DNA from: Streptomyces longisporoflavus
GTDB taxonomy: Bacteria; Actinomycetota; Actinomycetes; Streptomycetales; Streptomycetaceae
Assembly: GCF_014649775.1 (NCBI RefSeq)
Contig: NZ_BMTR01000010.1
Span: forward strand, 186,001-250,000
DNA: 64,000 bases
Direction of reading: 5' to 3'
The translations under genes were made by a program, and so were the position numbers. This document shows positions 26,295 through 34,234 of this stretch, piece by piece. Under the pieces are notes generated by a model, which did not search any database, was not told the DNA's origin, and saw nothing but the letters and a program-made list of their open reading frames with translations. Each line of letters opens with the position of its first letter. The stretch's first letter is position 1.

Positions 26295-27254
26295 GTGACC
26301 GACGTCCGTAACGTGATCATCATCGGCTCCGGGCCCGCCGGCTACACGGCGGCGCTCTACACCGCGCGAGCGTCGCTGAAGCCCCTGGTGTTCGAGGGCG
26401 CCGTCACCGCGGGCGGTGCGCTGATGAACACCACCGAGGTGGAGAACTTCCCCGGCTTCCAGGACGGCGTCATGGGCCCCGACCTCATGGACAACATGCG
26501 GGCGCAGGCCGAGCGCTTCGGCGCCGAGCTGGTGCCGGACGATGTGGTCTCCGTTGACCTCACCGGAGAGATCAAGACTGTGACGGACACGGCAGGAACC
26601 GTGCACCGTGCGAAGACCGTGATCGTGACGACGGGCTCCCAGCACCGCAAGCTCGGCCTGCCGAACGAGGACGCACTCTCCGGCCGCGGCGTCTCCTGGT
26701 GCGCGACCTGCGACGGCTTCTTCTTCAAGGACCAGGACATCGCCGTGATCGGCGGCGGAGACACCGCGATGGAAGAAGCGACCTTCCTCTCGCGCTTCGC
26801 GAAGTCCGTGACGATCGTGCACCGCCGCGACACCCTGCGTGCGTCCAAGGCGATGCAGGAGCGCGCGCTGGCCGACCCGAAGATCAGCTTCATCTGGGAC
26901 AGCGAGGTCGCCGAGATCAAGGGCGAGCAGAAGCTCTCCGGACTGACGCTGCGCAACCTGAAGACGGGCGAGACCTCCGAGCTGCCCGTCACCGGTCTCT
27001 TCATCGCGATCGGTCACGACCCGCGCACGGAGCTCTTCAAGGGTCAGCTCACGTTGGACGACGAGGGCTACCTGAAGGTCGACGCGCCTTCGACCCGGAC
27101 GAACGTGCCCGGTGTCTTCGGCGCCGGTGACGTCGTCGACCACACGTACCGCCAGGCGATCACGGCGGCCGGCACCGGCTGCTCCGCCGCCCTCGACTCC
27201 GAGCGGTTCCTCGCTGCCCTCGTGGACAGCGAGACGGCCGCAGCGACCGTCTGA
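26295..27254 (+). CDS. trxB: Thioredoxin reductase
   Basis: A FAD/NADPH enzyme (319 residues) that reduces thioredoxin in the cytoplasm. VIIIGSGPAGYTAALYTAR binds FAD, CATCDGFFF holds the redox-active CxxC, VIGGGDTAMEEATFLSR binds NADPH and VFGAGDVVDHTYRQAITAAGTG is the closing FAD motif. The start is GTG 26295, with GAGGAA upstream, rather than the in-frame ATG at 26220. trxA follows by 43 bp, so the pair is probably an operon. The syntenic position after sigM and its anti-sigma suggests oxidative-stress control. Confidence 0.96.
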   Translation: MTDVRNVIIIGSGPAGYTAALYTARASLKPLVFEGAVTAGGALMNTTEVENFPGFQDGVMGPDLMDNMRAQAERFGAELVPDDVVSVDLTGEIKTVTDTAGTVHRAKTVIVTTGSQHRKLGLPNEDALSGRGVSWCATCDGFFFKDQDIAVIGGGDTAMEEATFLSRFAKSVTIVHRRDTLRASKAMQERALADPKISFIWDSEVAEIKGEQKLSGLTLRNLKTGETSELPVTGLFIAIGHDPRTELFKGQLTLDDEGYLKVDAPSTRTNVPGVFGAGDVVDHTYRQAITAAGTGCSAALDSERFLAALVDSETAAATV

Positions 27255-27297
27255 CATTCCATCCTCCCCACCGCATCACCGAGTTAAGGAGCCTGCC

Positions 27298-27630
27298 GTG
27301 GCCGGCACTCTGAAGAACGTGACCGACGCCTCCTTCGAGGAAGACGTCCTGAAGAACGACAAGCCCGTCCTGGTGGACTTCTGGGCTGCCTGGTGCGGCC
27401 CGTGCCGCCAGATCGCCCCCTCCCTCGAGGCGATCGCGGCCGAGCACGGCGACAAGATCGAGATCGTCAAGCTCAACATCGACGAGAACCCCGGCATCGC
27501 TGCCAGGTACGGCGTCATGTCCATCCCGACCCTGAACGTGTACCAGGGAGGCGAGGTGGCCAAGACGATCGTCGGCGCCAAGCCGAAGGCTGCTCTTGAG
27601 CGCGACCTCGAGGACTTCATCAGCGAGTAG
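27298..27630 (+). CDS. trxA: Thioredoxin
   Basis: Thioredoxin (110 residues) is the cytoplasmic disulfide reductant regenerated by the preceding TrxB. The active site WCGPCRQIAPSLE and the cis-Pro loop VMSIPTLNVYQGG are intact. The GTG start at 27298 follows AAGGAG. It is followed by a parS site and a strong hairpin. Confidence 0.97.
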   Translation: MAGTLKNVTDASFEEDVLKNDKPVLVDFWAAWCGPCRQIAPSLEAIAAEHGDKIEIVKLNIDENPGIAARYGVMSIPTLNVYQGGEVAKTIVGAKPKAALERDLEDFISE

Positions 27631-27662
27631 TCAGCGACGCCGCGGCACAAGCGGCGCGCGAT

Positions 27663-27676
27663 GTTTCACGTGAAAC
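27663..27676. other. parS: parS site downstream of trxA
   Basis: A perfect GTTTCACGTGAAAC within a 16-bp palindrome in the convergent trxA / GNAT gap. Confidence 0.9.
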
Positions 27677-27679
27677 ACG

Positions 27680-27710
27680 AATGGGCCAACCCCCGGAGGG
27701 TTGGCCCATT
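27680..27710. terminator. Bidirectional terminator between trxA and the GNAT gene
   Basis: A perfect 13-bp stem with a 5-nt loop, directly after the parS site, between convergent genes. Confidence 0.8.
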
Positions 27711-27770
27711 CGCATGTCAGGGGGAGATGAGGCCCAGGGGAGACGGCGCCCAGCGGGAGGCGGGGCGAAG

Positions 27771-28388
27771 TCAGAGCGGCCGGAGCACAGGCTCCTTCTG
27801 AACCGCCCCGAGCAGCCGGTCGAGCGCCATCTCGACGTCCTCCTTCCAGGAGAGCGTCGTACGCAGCTCAAGCCGCAGCCGCGGATACGAGGGGTGGGGG
27901 CGGACGGTCTTGAACCCCACCGCCAGCAGGTGATCCGCCGGCAGCACGCAGGCCGGCTTCTCCCATCGGGCATCCCCGAAAGCCTCGATCGCCTTGAACC
28001 CGCGCCGCAGCAGATCCTTCGCCACCGTCTGAACGATGACGCGGCCGAGCCCCTGGCCCTGATAGCCGGGCATGATCCAGGCAGTCATCAGCTGCACGGC
28101 ATCGGGCGATACAGGGCTCGTCGGGAAAGCGGTGGCGCGCGGCACATACGCCGGTGGGGCGTACAGCACGAAGCCGACCGGGACATCATCGACGTAGACG
28201 ACCCGGCCGCAAGAACCCCACTCCAGCAGGACGGCGGAGATCCACGCCTCCTTTTCGAGCTCCGGCGTACCGGCCTTTACCGCGGCCTGGCCACTGACCG
28301 GGTCCAGCTCCCAGAAGACACACGCCCGGCAACGCTGGGGAAGGTCCGTAAGGTTGTCCAGCGTGAGCGGTACGAGCCGACGCCCCAT
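27771..28388 (-). CDS. GNAT family N-acetyltransferase
   Basis: A 205-residue protein with a GNAT acyl-CoA-binding signature, MPGYQGQGLGRVIVQTVAKDLLRRG (motif A, ~residues 108-132), after VYVDDVPVGFVLYAPP. A Cys near residue 21-24 (RCRACVFWEL) is conserved in this actinobacterial group as I recall it. It acetylates an unidentified small molecule or protein. It lies between trxA and parB, the position also occupied by a GNAT-like gene in related actinobacteria. The ATG at 28388 is the first good start. Confidence 0.8.
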   Translation of the reverse strand: MGRRLVPLTLDNLTDLPQRCRACVFWELDPVSGQAAVKAGTPELEKEAWISAVLLEWGSCGRVVYVDDVPVGFVLYAPPAYVPRATAFPTSPVSPDAVQLMTAWIMPGYQGQGLGRVIVQTVAKDLLRRGFKAIEAFGDARWEKPACVLPADHLLAVGFKTVRPHPSYPRLRLELRTTLSWKEDVEMALDRLLGAVQKEPVLRPL

Positions 28389-28534
28389 GAAGGCTGTTCC
28401 TCACTTCCTTCGCCCGCCGCATCACGGGCGGCAGTCAGAGCGCTCCGTTCCTTGAGCAGGCTGCCGACGAATCCGCCGACCGCTCCGAGCCCAAGACCCG
28501 CAGTCATCAATCCGGTGCGGCTCACCGAACGCAT
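28277..28534 (-). CDS. Possible small hydrophobic protein overlapping the GNAT start
   Basis: An 85-codon frame beginning MRSVSRTGLMTAGLGLG with a Gly-rich hydrophobic stretch (LMTAGLGLGAVGGFVGSLL) that looks like one membrane helix. A purine-rich GGGGAGGGGGAGGG lies just upstream of the ATG. The second half overlaps the GNAT coding sequence by about 110 bp and reads like a shadow frame, so either the protein is real with a coincidental tail or the whole frame is spurious. Confidence 0.3.
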   Translation of the reverse strand: MRSVSRTGLMTAGLGLGAVGGFVGSLLKERSALTAARDAAGEGSEEQPSWGVGSYRSRWTTLRTFPSVAGRVSSGSWTRSVARPR

Positions 28535-28632
28535 GGCCCTCCCCCTCCCCAATGAGGTGCCGTTGGCTGGATGCGCCATACCCAATCGCATCGTATCCAC
28601 GATGCGATTGCACCGATACCGTAAGAAAGCAA

Positions 28633-28675
28633 AGAGCGGGCCGTGTTCCGGTACACACCGGACACGGCCCGCTCT
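28633..28675 (-). terminator. Terminator after parB
   Basis: A 19-bp stem with one bulged base, followed on the minus strand by a T-rich TTGCTTTCTTAC run. It lies 22 bp past the parB stop. Confidence 0.85.
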
Positions 28676-28696
28676 CAGCGCACCAACTGGGGAGAC

Positions 28697-29818
28697 TCAG
28701 CTTTTCTCGCCCTCGGCCGTGTCGTCCTCGGCAGAGTCGGCAGAGTCTTCAGCGAGCCCGTTCGTCAGGACCGGGCCCTCGCCCGGAGCGAGAGTCGCGA
28801 GGATGCGCTCCAGATCCTCGAGCGAGGCGAAGTCGACGACGATCTTGCCCTTCTTCTGCCCCAGGTCCACCCGCACGCGGGTCTCGAACCGGTCGGAGAG
28901 ACGAGTGGCGAGCTTGGTCAGCGACGGCGATACCCGCGCGCCCGCACGCGGCCCCTTGGCCCGCGGAGCATTCTGCGGCCGCGATCCCATGAGGGTCACG
29001 ATCTCCTCGACGGCCCGCACCGAGAGCCCCTCGGCCACGATCCGGTGCGCCAGGCGGTCCTGCTCCTCCGAGTCCTCGACGGACAGCAGGGCACGGGCGT
29101 GGCCCGCGGAGAGCACTCCGGCAGCCACCCTGCGCTGCACCGCCGGCGACAGCTTCAGCAGCCGCAGCGTATTCGAGACCTGCGGGCGTGAACGGCCGAT
29201 CCGGTCCGCCAGCTGGTCGTGCGTGCAGTTGAAGTCCTTGAGCAGCTGGTCGTAGGCGGCGGCCTCTTCCAGGGGGTTCAGCTGCGCACGGTGCAGGTTC
29301 TCGAGGAGTGCGTCCAGGAGCAGCTTCTCGTCGTCCGTCGCGCGGACGATCGCCGGGATTCGCTCGAGACCGGCCTCACGGCAAGCCCGCCAGCGCCGCT
29401 CGCCCATGATGAGCTCGTAGCGTGAGGGCTCCACCTGTCGCACGACGACAGGCTGGAGGAGCCCGACCTCCTTGATGGAGGTCACGAGCTCGGCGAGAGC
29501 GTCCTCGTCGAAGACCTCGCGAGGCTGCCGCGGGTTGGGCGTGATCGAGTCGAGAGGCAGCTCGGCGAAGTGTGCGCCGACCGGGGTCTCCTCCGGGTCA
29601 ACCACTTCACTCGGCGGCTGCTCCGTTTCACGTGAAACGGGGCTCTGCGGGAGCGCTGCCACCTTCGCGGCTGCCACACCCCGCTCGGCCGTGAGTACCG
29701 GTACGGCGCTGGGCGAGGCCGTAGCTCCGCCCATGGACTGGGCGGTCGACTTCTCCGTCGGGGCCGCAGGGATCAGGGCGCCGAGGCCACGCCCCAGCCC
29801 TCTCCGTCGCTCGCTCAC
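28697..29818 (-). CDS. parB: Chromosome partition protein ParB (parS-binding CTPase)
   Basis: ParB loads at parS and spreads to organise and segregate the origin. The 373-residue protein has the N-terminal ParA-binding tip RRRGLGRGLGALIP, the CTP/N-domain motifs GERRWRACREAGL and ENLHRAQLNPLEEA, and the HTH THDQLADRIGRSRPQVSNTLRLL. It ends in a C-terminal dimer domain. Its gene carries a parS site of its own, so the protein can bind its own coding DNA. The ATG overlaps the parA stop (ATGA), giving translational coupling. Confidence 0.97.
   Translation of the reverse strand: MSERRRGLGRGLGALIPAAPTEKSTAQSMGGATASPSAVPVLTAERGVAAAKVAALPQSPVSRETEQPPSEVVDPEETPVGAHFAELPLDSITPNPRQPREVFDEDALAELVTSIKEVGLLQPVVVRQVEPSRYELIMGERRWRACREAGLERIPAIVRATDDEKLLLDALLENLHRAQLNPLEEAAAYDQLLKDFNCTHDQLADRIGRSRPQVSNTLRLLKLSPAVQRRVAAGVLSAGHARALLSVEDSEEQDRLAHRIVAEGLSVRAVEEIVTLMGSRPQNAPRAKGPRAGARVSPSLTKLATRLSDRFETRVRVDLGQKKGKIVVDFASLEDLERILATLAPGEGPVLTNGLAEDSADSAEDDTAEGEKS
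29623..29640. other. parS: Intragenic parS site (parB)
   Basis: GTTTCACGTGAAAC at 29625-29638 in an 18-bp palindrome inside the parB 5' part, read there as Val-Ser-Arg-Glu-Thr. Confidence 0.9.
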
Positions 29819-31062
29819 TGCATCCCCTCCGTCGTGCTGTGCTGATCATTCTGGGCGCCCATGTGGGCGTGCTGTACGTCGTAGCGAATGCCGACGCCGC
29901 GTAGTGCGATCTCCCGTGCCGCCTCGAAGTACGAGAGGGCACCGCTCGACCCCGGATCGTAGGTGAGCACGGTCTGGCCGTAGCTCGGCGCCTCGGAGAT
30001 ACGGACCGAGCGGGGAATGCTCGTCCGCAGGACCTCTTCGCCGAAGTGGGTGCGCACCTCGTCCGCCACCTGTGAGGCGAGCCGGGTACGGCCGTCGTAC
30101 ATGGTGAGCAGGATCGTGGAGACGTGCAGATGGCGGTTGAGGTGCCCCCGCACGAGGTCGACGTTGCGCAGGAGCTGACCGAGGCCCTCCAGTGCGTAGT
30201 ACTCGCACTGGATGGGGATCAGCACCTCTGCGCCGGCGACCAGGGCGTTGACCGTCAGCAGGCCGAGTGACGGCGGGCAGTCGATGAGGATGTAGTCCAG
30301 CGGCTGCTCGTACGCTTGGATCGCCCGCTGGAGTCGGCTCTCCCGTGCTACCAGCGACACCAGCTCGATCTCCGCACCGGCGAGATCGATGGTGGCCGGG
30401 GCACAGAAGAGCCCTTCGACATCGGGGACCGGCTGCACGACTTCGGAGAGCGGCTTGCTGTCGATCAGCACGTCGTAGATGGACGGCACTTCCGCGTGGT
30501 GGTCGATACCCAGAGCCGTAGAGGCATTGCCCTGCGGATCAAGGTCGATGACCAGGACGCGCGCGCCGTGCAGAGCGAGCGAAGCGGCGAGGTTGACGGT
30601 TGTCGTCGTCTTGCCTACTCCGCCCTTCTGGTTGGCCACCACCATGATTCGGGTCTGCTCGGGTCGTGGCAGGCCCTCGCCTGCACGCCCCAGGGCTTCC
30701 ACCGCCAGTTGGGCAGCACGACCGATGGGGGTGTCGTCCATCGGGGGCGGTGTTTCACGTGAAACATCCTCCCCCGCCGACTCGGTACGGGGACCGGGGA
30801 CCGGATCGGTCATCGGTCCCGCGATGTTGGCGTCGGACCGCAAGGATTCACTCTCCTCGACTTCAGGCTCGCAATGAACAGAGCCTCCCATGCTTTGAGG
30901 GTCATGAACCAGCGAGGCCCGGTCTTCTGTGGACGAATCCACCTCTGTGGACAACTCCGTTCCCTTGTCGAGGGAACCGAGCGGCCGCCGATCGCGAGGT
31001 TCCGCAGCGCGGCCGCGACTGATGATGCCATGCAGCAGTGAGCGACGTTTCACGTGAAACAC
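29815..31062 (-). CDS. parA: Chromosome partition ATPase ParA
   Basis: The Walker-type ATPase that, with ParB, positions the origins during sporulation septation. The deviant Walker A NQKGGVGKTTTTVNLAAS lies near residue 140, followed by DLDPQGNASTALG and LIDCPPSLGLLTVNAL. The frame extends to a GTG at 31062, giving 415 residues with a long disordered N-terminus, but the true start may be further in (ATG at 30891 is a candidate). The first 40 codons contain a parS site and two DnaA boxes, which suggests part of this is promoter DNA. parB follows with overlap. Confidence 0.93.
   Translation of the reverse strand: MFHVKRRSLLHGIISRGRAAEPRDRRPLGSLDKGTELSTEVDSSTEDRASLVHDPQSMGGSVHCEPEVEESESLRSDANIAGPMTDPVPGPRTESAGEDVSRETPPPMDDTPIGRAAQLAVEALGRAGEGLPRPEQTRIMVVANQKGGVGKTTTTVNLAASLALHGARVLVIDLDPQGNASTALGIDHHAEVPSIYDVLIDSKPLSEVVQPVPDVEGLFCAPATIDLAGAEIELVSLVARESRLQRAIQAYEQPLDYILIDCPPSLGLLTVNALVAGAEVLIPIQCEYYALEGLGQLLRNVDLVRGHLNRHLHVSTILLTMYDGRTRLASQVADEVRTHFGEEVLRTSIPRSVRISEAPSYGQTVLTYDPGSSGALSYFEAAREIALRGVGIRYDVQHAHMGAQNDQHSTTEGMQ
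30752..30765. other. parS: Intragenic parS site (parA)
   Basis: A perfect GTTTCACGTGAAAC in the 5' third of parA, read as Val-Ser-Arg-Glu-Thr. Confidence 0.9.
30928..30954 (-). promoter_or_regulatory. Two DnaA boxes at the 5' end of parA
   Basis: On the parA coding strand TTGTCCACA (30946-30954, perfect consensus) and TCGTCCACA (30928-30936) lie 9 bp apart. They precede the possible internal start of parA at 30891. Confidence 0.5.
31047..31060. other. parS: parS site at the parA 5' end
   Basis: A perfect GTTTCACGTGAAAC overlapping the most upstream possible start of parA, where it would be read Phe-His-Val-Lys. If parA starts further in, the site is in its promoter region. Confidence 0.9.
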
Positions 31063-31225
31063 GATGCACGGCAGCCGGGGTGCCGCTTGCGCGACACCCC
31101 GGTATGCGTACGTTTGGCAGCTTTTGTGGAGTACGGCTCGTCGTCAGGACGGATGAACGAGGCGTGTGGCGTCCCTCAGCGCGGGTGCCGTGTGGAGCCT
31201 CCCAGCGCCGACGCCATGCGCGCCC

Positions 31226-31942
31226 TCAGCGCCGGCGCCGGGTGCGCCCCGTTCGGGCCGCCTTCGCGCGCTTGGCCGCGAAGCGCACACCGCCGGGGCT
31301 CTCCCCGACCTCGACCCGTACGACCGTGGACAGCGGGTCCACCACGCCCTCCCCGACGTGCAGCACAGATGTGGTCACCGCGCCGAGCTTGCTCAGAGCG
31401 GCCCCCGCGGCCTTGACCTCTTCCTCGGCCGTGTCGCCCTTGAGCAACAGCATCTCTCCGTACGGACGCAGGAGCGGCACGCCCCAGGCCGCGAGACGGT
31501 CCAGCGGCGCAACAGCCCGCGCGGTCACCACGTGGACGGGAGGCAGCTTGCCAAGGACCTCCTCGGCACGGCCGCGCACGACGGTCACGTGGTCGAGGCC
31601 GAGCAGCTCGACCACTTCGGTGAGGAAGGTCGTCCGCCGCAGCAGTGGTTCAAGCAGCGTGATCTTCAGGTCCGGCCGGACAAGGGCGAGCGGAATGCCC
31701 GGCAGGCCCGCCCCCGAGCCGACGTCGCACACCACCACGTTCTCGGGCACGACCTCGGAGAGGACCGCGCAGTTCAGCAGATGCCGCTCCCACAGCCGGG
31801 GCACTTCGCGGGGGCCGATCAGGCCGCGCTGCACTCCCGCGTCGGCCAGCAACTCCGCGTACCGGACCGCGTCCGAGAAGCGCTCGCCGAATACCGCCCG
31901 GGCCTGCTCGGGCGCCGAGGGGAGCTCTGCTGCCTCCGTCAC
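31226..31942 (-). CDS. rsmG: 16S rRNA m7G527 methyltransferase RsmG (GidB)
   Basis: It methylates G527 (E. coli numbering) of 16S rRNA with S-adenosylmethionine; loss gives low-level streptomycin resistance in Streptomyces. The 238-residue protein contains LWERHLLNCAVL, the SAM motif VVCDVGSGAGLPGIPLAL and the post-motif LLEPLLRRTTFLTEVVELLGL. A basic C-terminal tail (AAKRAKAARTGRTRRRR) is genus-typical. GTG 31942 with AAGGACGG upstream is preferred over the GTG at 31966. It lies upstream of parA, with a terminator between it and jag. Confidence 0.95.
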   Translation of the reverse strand: MTEAAELPSAPEQARAVFGERFSDAVRYAELLADAGVQRGLIGPREVPRLWERHLLNCAVLSEVVPENVVVCDVGSGAGLPGIPLALVRPDLKITLLEPLLRRTTFLTEVVELLGLDHVTVVRGRAEEVLGKLPPVHVVTARAVAPLDRLAAWGVPLLRPYGEMLLLKGDTAEEEVKAAGAALSKLGAVTTSVLHVGEGVVDPLSTVVRVEVGESPGGVRFAAKRAKAARTGRTRRRR

Positions 31943-31996
31943 GGGGACCGTCCTTCCGTACCGCACTGGGGTGGCTGACTATCAGGCTGACAAAGA

Positions 31997-32026
31997 CCGG
32001 CCCCGCCTGCGAACAGACGGGGCCGG
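31997..32026 (-). terminator. Terminator after the rpmH-rnpA-yidD-yidC-jag cluster
   Basis: A 9-bp GC stem followed on the minus strand by a TCTTTG run. It separates jag from rsmG. Confidence 0.65.
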
Positions 32027-32042
32027 GGAAAACAACGTGCGA

Positions 32043-32564
32043 TCAGGCGGGAAGCACGACGACGAAGCGCTGCGGCTCCTCGCCCTCGGACTCGCTGCGC
32101 AGACCGGCGGCCTTGACCGCATCATGCACGACCTTGCGCTCGAAGGGCGTCATCGGCTTGAGGTTGACCGGCTCACCCGAGCTCTTCGCCTCAGCCGCCG
32201 CCTTGGCGCCCAGCTCGGAGAGCTCCTCGCGCTTCTTGGCGCGGTAGCCCGCGATGTCCAGCATCAAGCGGCTGCGGTCGCCGGTCTCACGGTGCACCGC
32301 GAGGCGCGTCAGCTCCTGGAGCGCCTCCAGGACCTCGCCGTCACGGCCGACGAGCTTCTGCAGGTCGCGGCTGTTCGAGTCGCTGATGATCGAGACAGCG
32401 GCGCGGTCGGCCTCGACGTCCATGTCGATGTCGCCGTCGAGGTCGGCGATGTCCAGCAGACCCTCGAGGTAGTCCGCCGCGATCTCGCCCTCCTGCTCAA
32501 GGCGGGTGAGGGTGTCGCCGGCCTCGACCTCGGCCTCGGCGGGGGCGGTGGTGCCTTCCGTCAC
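32043..32564 (-). CDS. jag: Jag/KhpB-like R3H-KH RNA-binding protein
   Basis: A 173-residue protein with an acidic N-terminus, a KH-like domain (VSIISDSNSRDLQKLVGRDGEVLEALQELTRL) and a C-terminal R3H region (PMTPFERKVVHDAV with LRSESEGEEPQRFVVV). Proteins of this family bind RNA and are encoded beside yidC in many Gram-positives. It is part of the leftward rpmH-rnpA-yidD-yidC-jag operon, starting 14 bp after yidC. Confidence 0.92.
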   Translation of the reverse strand: MTEGTTAPAEAEVEAGDTLTRLEQEGEIAADYLEGLLDIADLDGDIDMDVEADRAAVSIISDSNSRDLQKLVGRDGEVLEALQELTRLAVHRETGDRSRLMLDIAGYRAKKREELSELGAKAAAEAKSSGEPVNLKPMTPFERKVVHDAVKAAGLRSESEGEEPQRFVVVLPA

Positions 32565-32578
32565 GGGATGGACTCCTT

Positions 32579-33871
32579 CTACTTCTTGGACGGGTGCTTG
32601 GGCCGCTGCTGGCCCTTGCGCTGCCCCGACTTGGCTTGGCGTGCGTTACCCGAACCGGACTTGCCACCCGCGGGCTTGCCCTTGGGCGCGGCGTCCTCAG
32701 GCTCGTCCTGAGTCTTCTCCAGTGACGTCTTCGCATCCGAAGCTGCCTCACCGCCGCTGTCCGCCTTGCTGTGGGCGGCGGCGGACTGGCGCTGCGACTT
32801 GCTCTGGCGCTTGGGCTGCTGTCGCTTCGGAGCGCCGCCGGCGGCCGGAGTGCCGTCCTCGGTCTCCGTGGCGACGGACGACTCGCTGAGCGCGACCGTG
32901 CCGTCGGCCTGGGCCACCAGGCCTTCCTTGCTCAGACCGTTGATGAACTTGCGCTCGAACTCGTTGCGGTCCCGGCCCTTGGCGACGATCGCCTTGATGA
33001 CGTTCACGTTGCCGCGCCCGCGCACCTTCTTGTTGTGCGTGACCTGCTTCTGCAGACGCTCCAGGAACGCGGCCTGGGCCTTGGAGCCGGGCGTCGGGTT
33101 CCTGCGGATGACGAACATCTGCTGACCCATGGTCCACACGTTGGTGGTCAGCCAGTAGACGAGGACACCGACGGGGAAGTTGATGCCGAACACGGCGAAC
33201 ATGATCGGGAAGACGTACATCAGCATCTTCTGCTGCTGCATGAACGGCGTCTTGACCGTCGTGTCCACGTTCTTCGTCATCAGCTGGCGCTGGGTGAAGA
33301 ACTGCGACGCAGACATCAGGATGATCATGATCGCGGTGACAACGCGGACGTCGGTCAGCGAGGCGTGGAGCGCCTGGACCTTCTCCTCGCTGTCCATGAA
33401 CTTCGCGGCCAGCGGGGCGCCGAAGATGTGCGCCTTCTGCGCGCTCTCGAGCAGCGGCTTGTCGATGACGCCGATGGTGTCGTTCGACGCGATGCCGGAG
33501 AGCACGTGGTACAGGGCGAAGAAGAACGGCGACTGCGCCAGGATGGGAAGGCACGAGGAGAGCGGGTTGGTACCCGACTCCTTGTACAGCTTCATCATCT
33601 CTTCGGACTGACGCTGCTTGTCGCTCTTGTAGCGTTCCTGGATCTTCTTCATCTCGGGCTGCAGCGTCTGCATCGCCCGGGTCGCCTTGATCTGCTTCAC
33701 GAAGAGCGGGATCAGGCAGATACGGATAAGGATCACCAGGGACACGATGGACAAGCCCCAGGCCCAGCCCGTGTCAGGGCCGAAGATGGCCCCGTACAAC
33801 GAGTGGAACTGGACGATGACCCAGGAAACGGGTGTCGTGATGAAGCTGAACAGACTGGCAATCGTGTCCAC
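32579..33871 (-). CDS. yidC: Membrane protein insertase YidC
   Basis: YidC/Oxa1 inserts and folds inner-membrane proteins. The 430-residue protein has the core helices: IFGPDTGWAWGLSIVSLVILIRICLIPLF (helix with the conserved Arg), a cytoplasmic hairpin (MQTLQPEMKKIQERYKSDKQRQSEEM), and later helices including YVFPIMFAVFGINFPVGVLVYWLTTNVWTMGQQ. A long basic, Gln/Lys-rich tail follows, likely ribosome-binding. yidD lies immediately upstream (3 bp) and jag downstream. Confidence 0.95.
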   Translation of the reverse strand: MDTIASLFSFITTPVSWVIVQFHSLYGAIFGPDTGWAWGLSIVSLVILIRICLIPLFVKQIKATRAMQTLQPEMKKIQERYKSDKQRQSEEMMKLYKESGTNPLSSCLPILAQSPFFFALYHVLSGIASNDTIGVIDKPLLESAQKAHIFGAPLAAKFMDSEEKVQALHASLTDVRVVTAIMIILMSASQFFTQRQLMTKNVDTTVKTPFMQQQKMLMYVFPIMFAVFGINFPVGVLVYWLTTNVWTMGQQMFVIRRNPTPGSKAQAAFLERLQKQVTHNKKVRGRGNVNVIKAIVAKGRDRNEFERKFINGLSKEGLVAQADGTVALSESSVATETEDGTPAAGGAPKRQQPKRQSKSQRQSAAAHSKADSGGEAASDAKTSLEKTQDEPEDAAPKGKPAGGKSGSGNARQAKSGQRKGQQRPKHPSKK

Positions 33872-33874
33872 TAA

Positions 33875-34234
33875 TCAGGCTCCTTGAGCATGGGACGGAG
33901 TCTCGGCGGCCGGGCCAGGGGTATCCGGGGATTTCTCCCCGGACGGCACGCCAGCGGCGGAGGTCCCGCCCTTGCGTTCGCGCCACATGGCGCGCAGCAT
34001 CTCGTGCCACCGCGGGCGCTTGCGCGGCGGGACATGGTCGACACCACCGAGCGACCACGGATTGCACCGCAGGATGCGCCATGCCGTCAGCGCCGTTCCC
34101 TTGATCGCACCGTGCCGGTCGATGGCGAGGTAGCCGTAACGGGAGCACGACGGGTAGTACTTGCACACCGGGCCGAGCAATGGACTGATCGTCCACTGGT
34201 ACAGCTTGATCAGAGCCAGCAGTGGGTACTTCAT
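33875..34234 (-). CDS. yidD: Membrane protein insertion efficiency factor YidD
   Basis: A 119-residue YidD: LLALIKLYQWTISPLLGPVCKYYPSCSRYG carries the family's two conserved Cys. KGTALTAWRILRCNPWSLGGVDHVPP gives the usual ending, and a ~35-residue polar tail is added. It is thought to help YidC-dependent insertion. The start codon overlaps the rnpA stop (ATGA), and yidC follows 3 bp later. Confidence 0.93.
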   Translation of the reverse strand: MKYPLLALIKLYQWTISPLLGPVCKYYPSCSRYGYLAIDRHGAIKGTALTAWRILRCNPWSLGGVDHVPPRKRPRWHEMLRAMWRERKGGTSAAGVPSGEKSPDTPGPAAETPSHAQGA

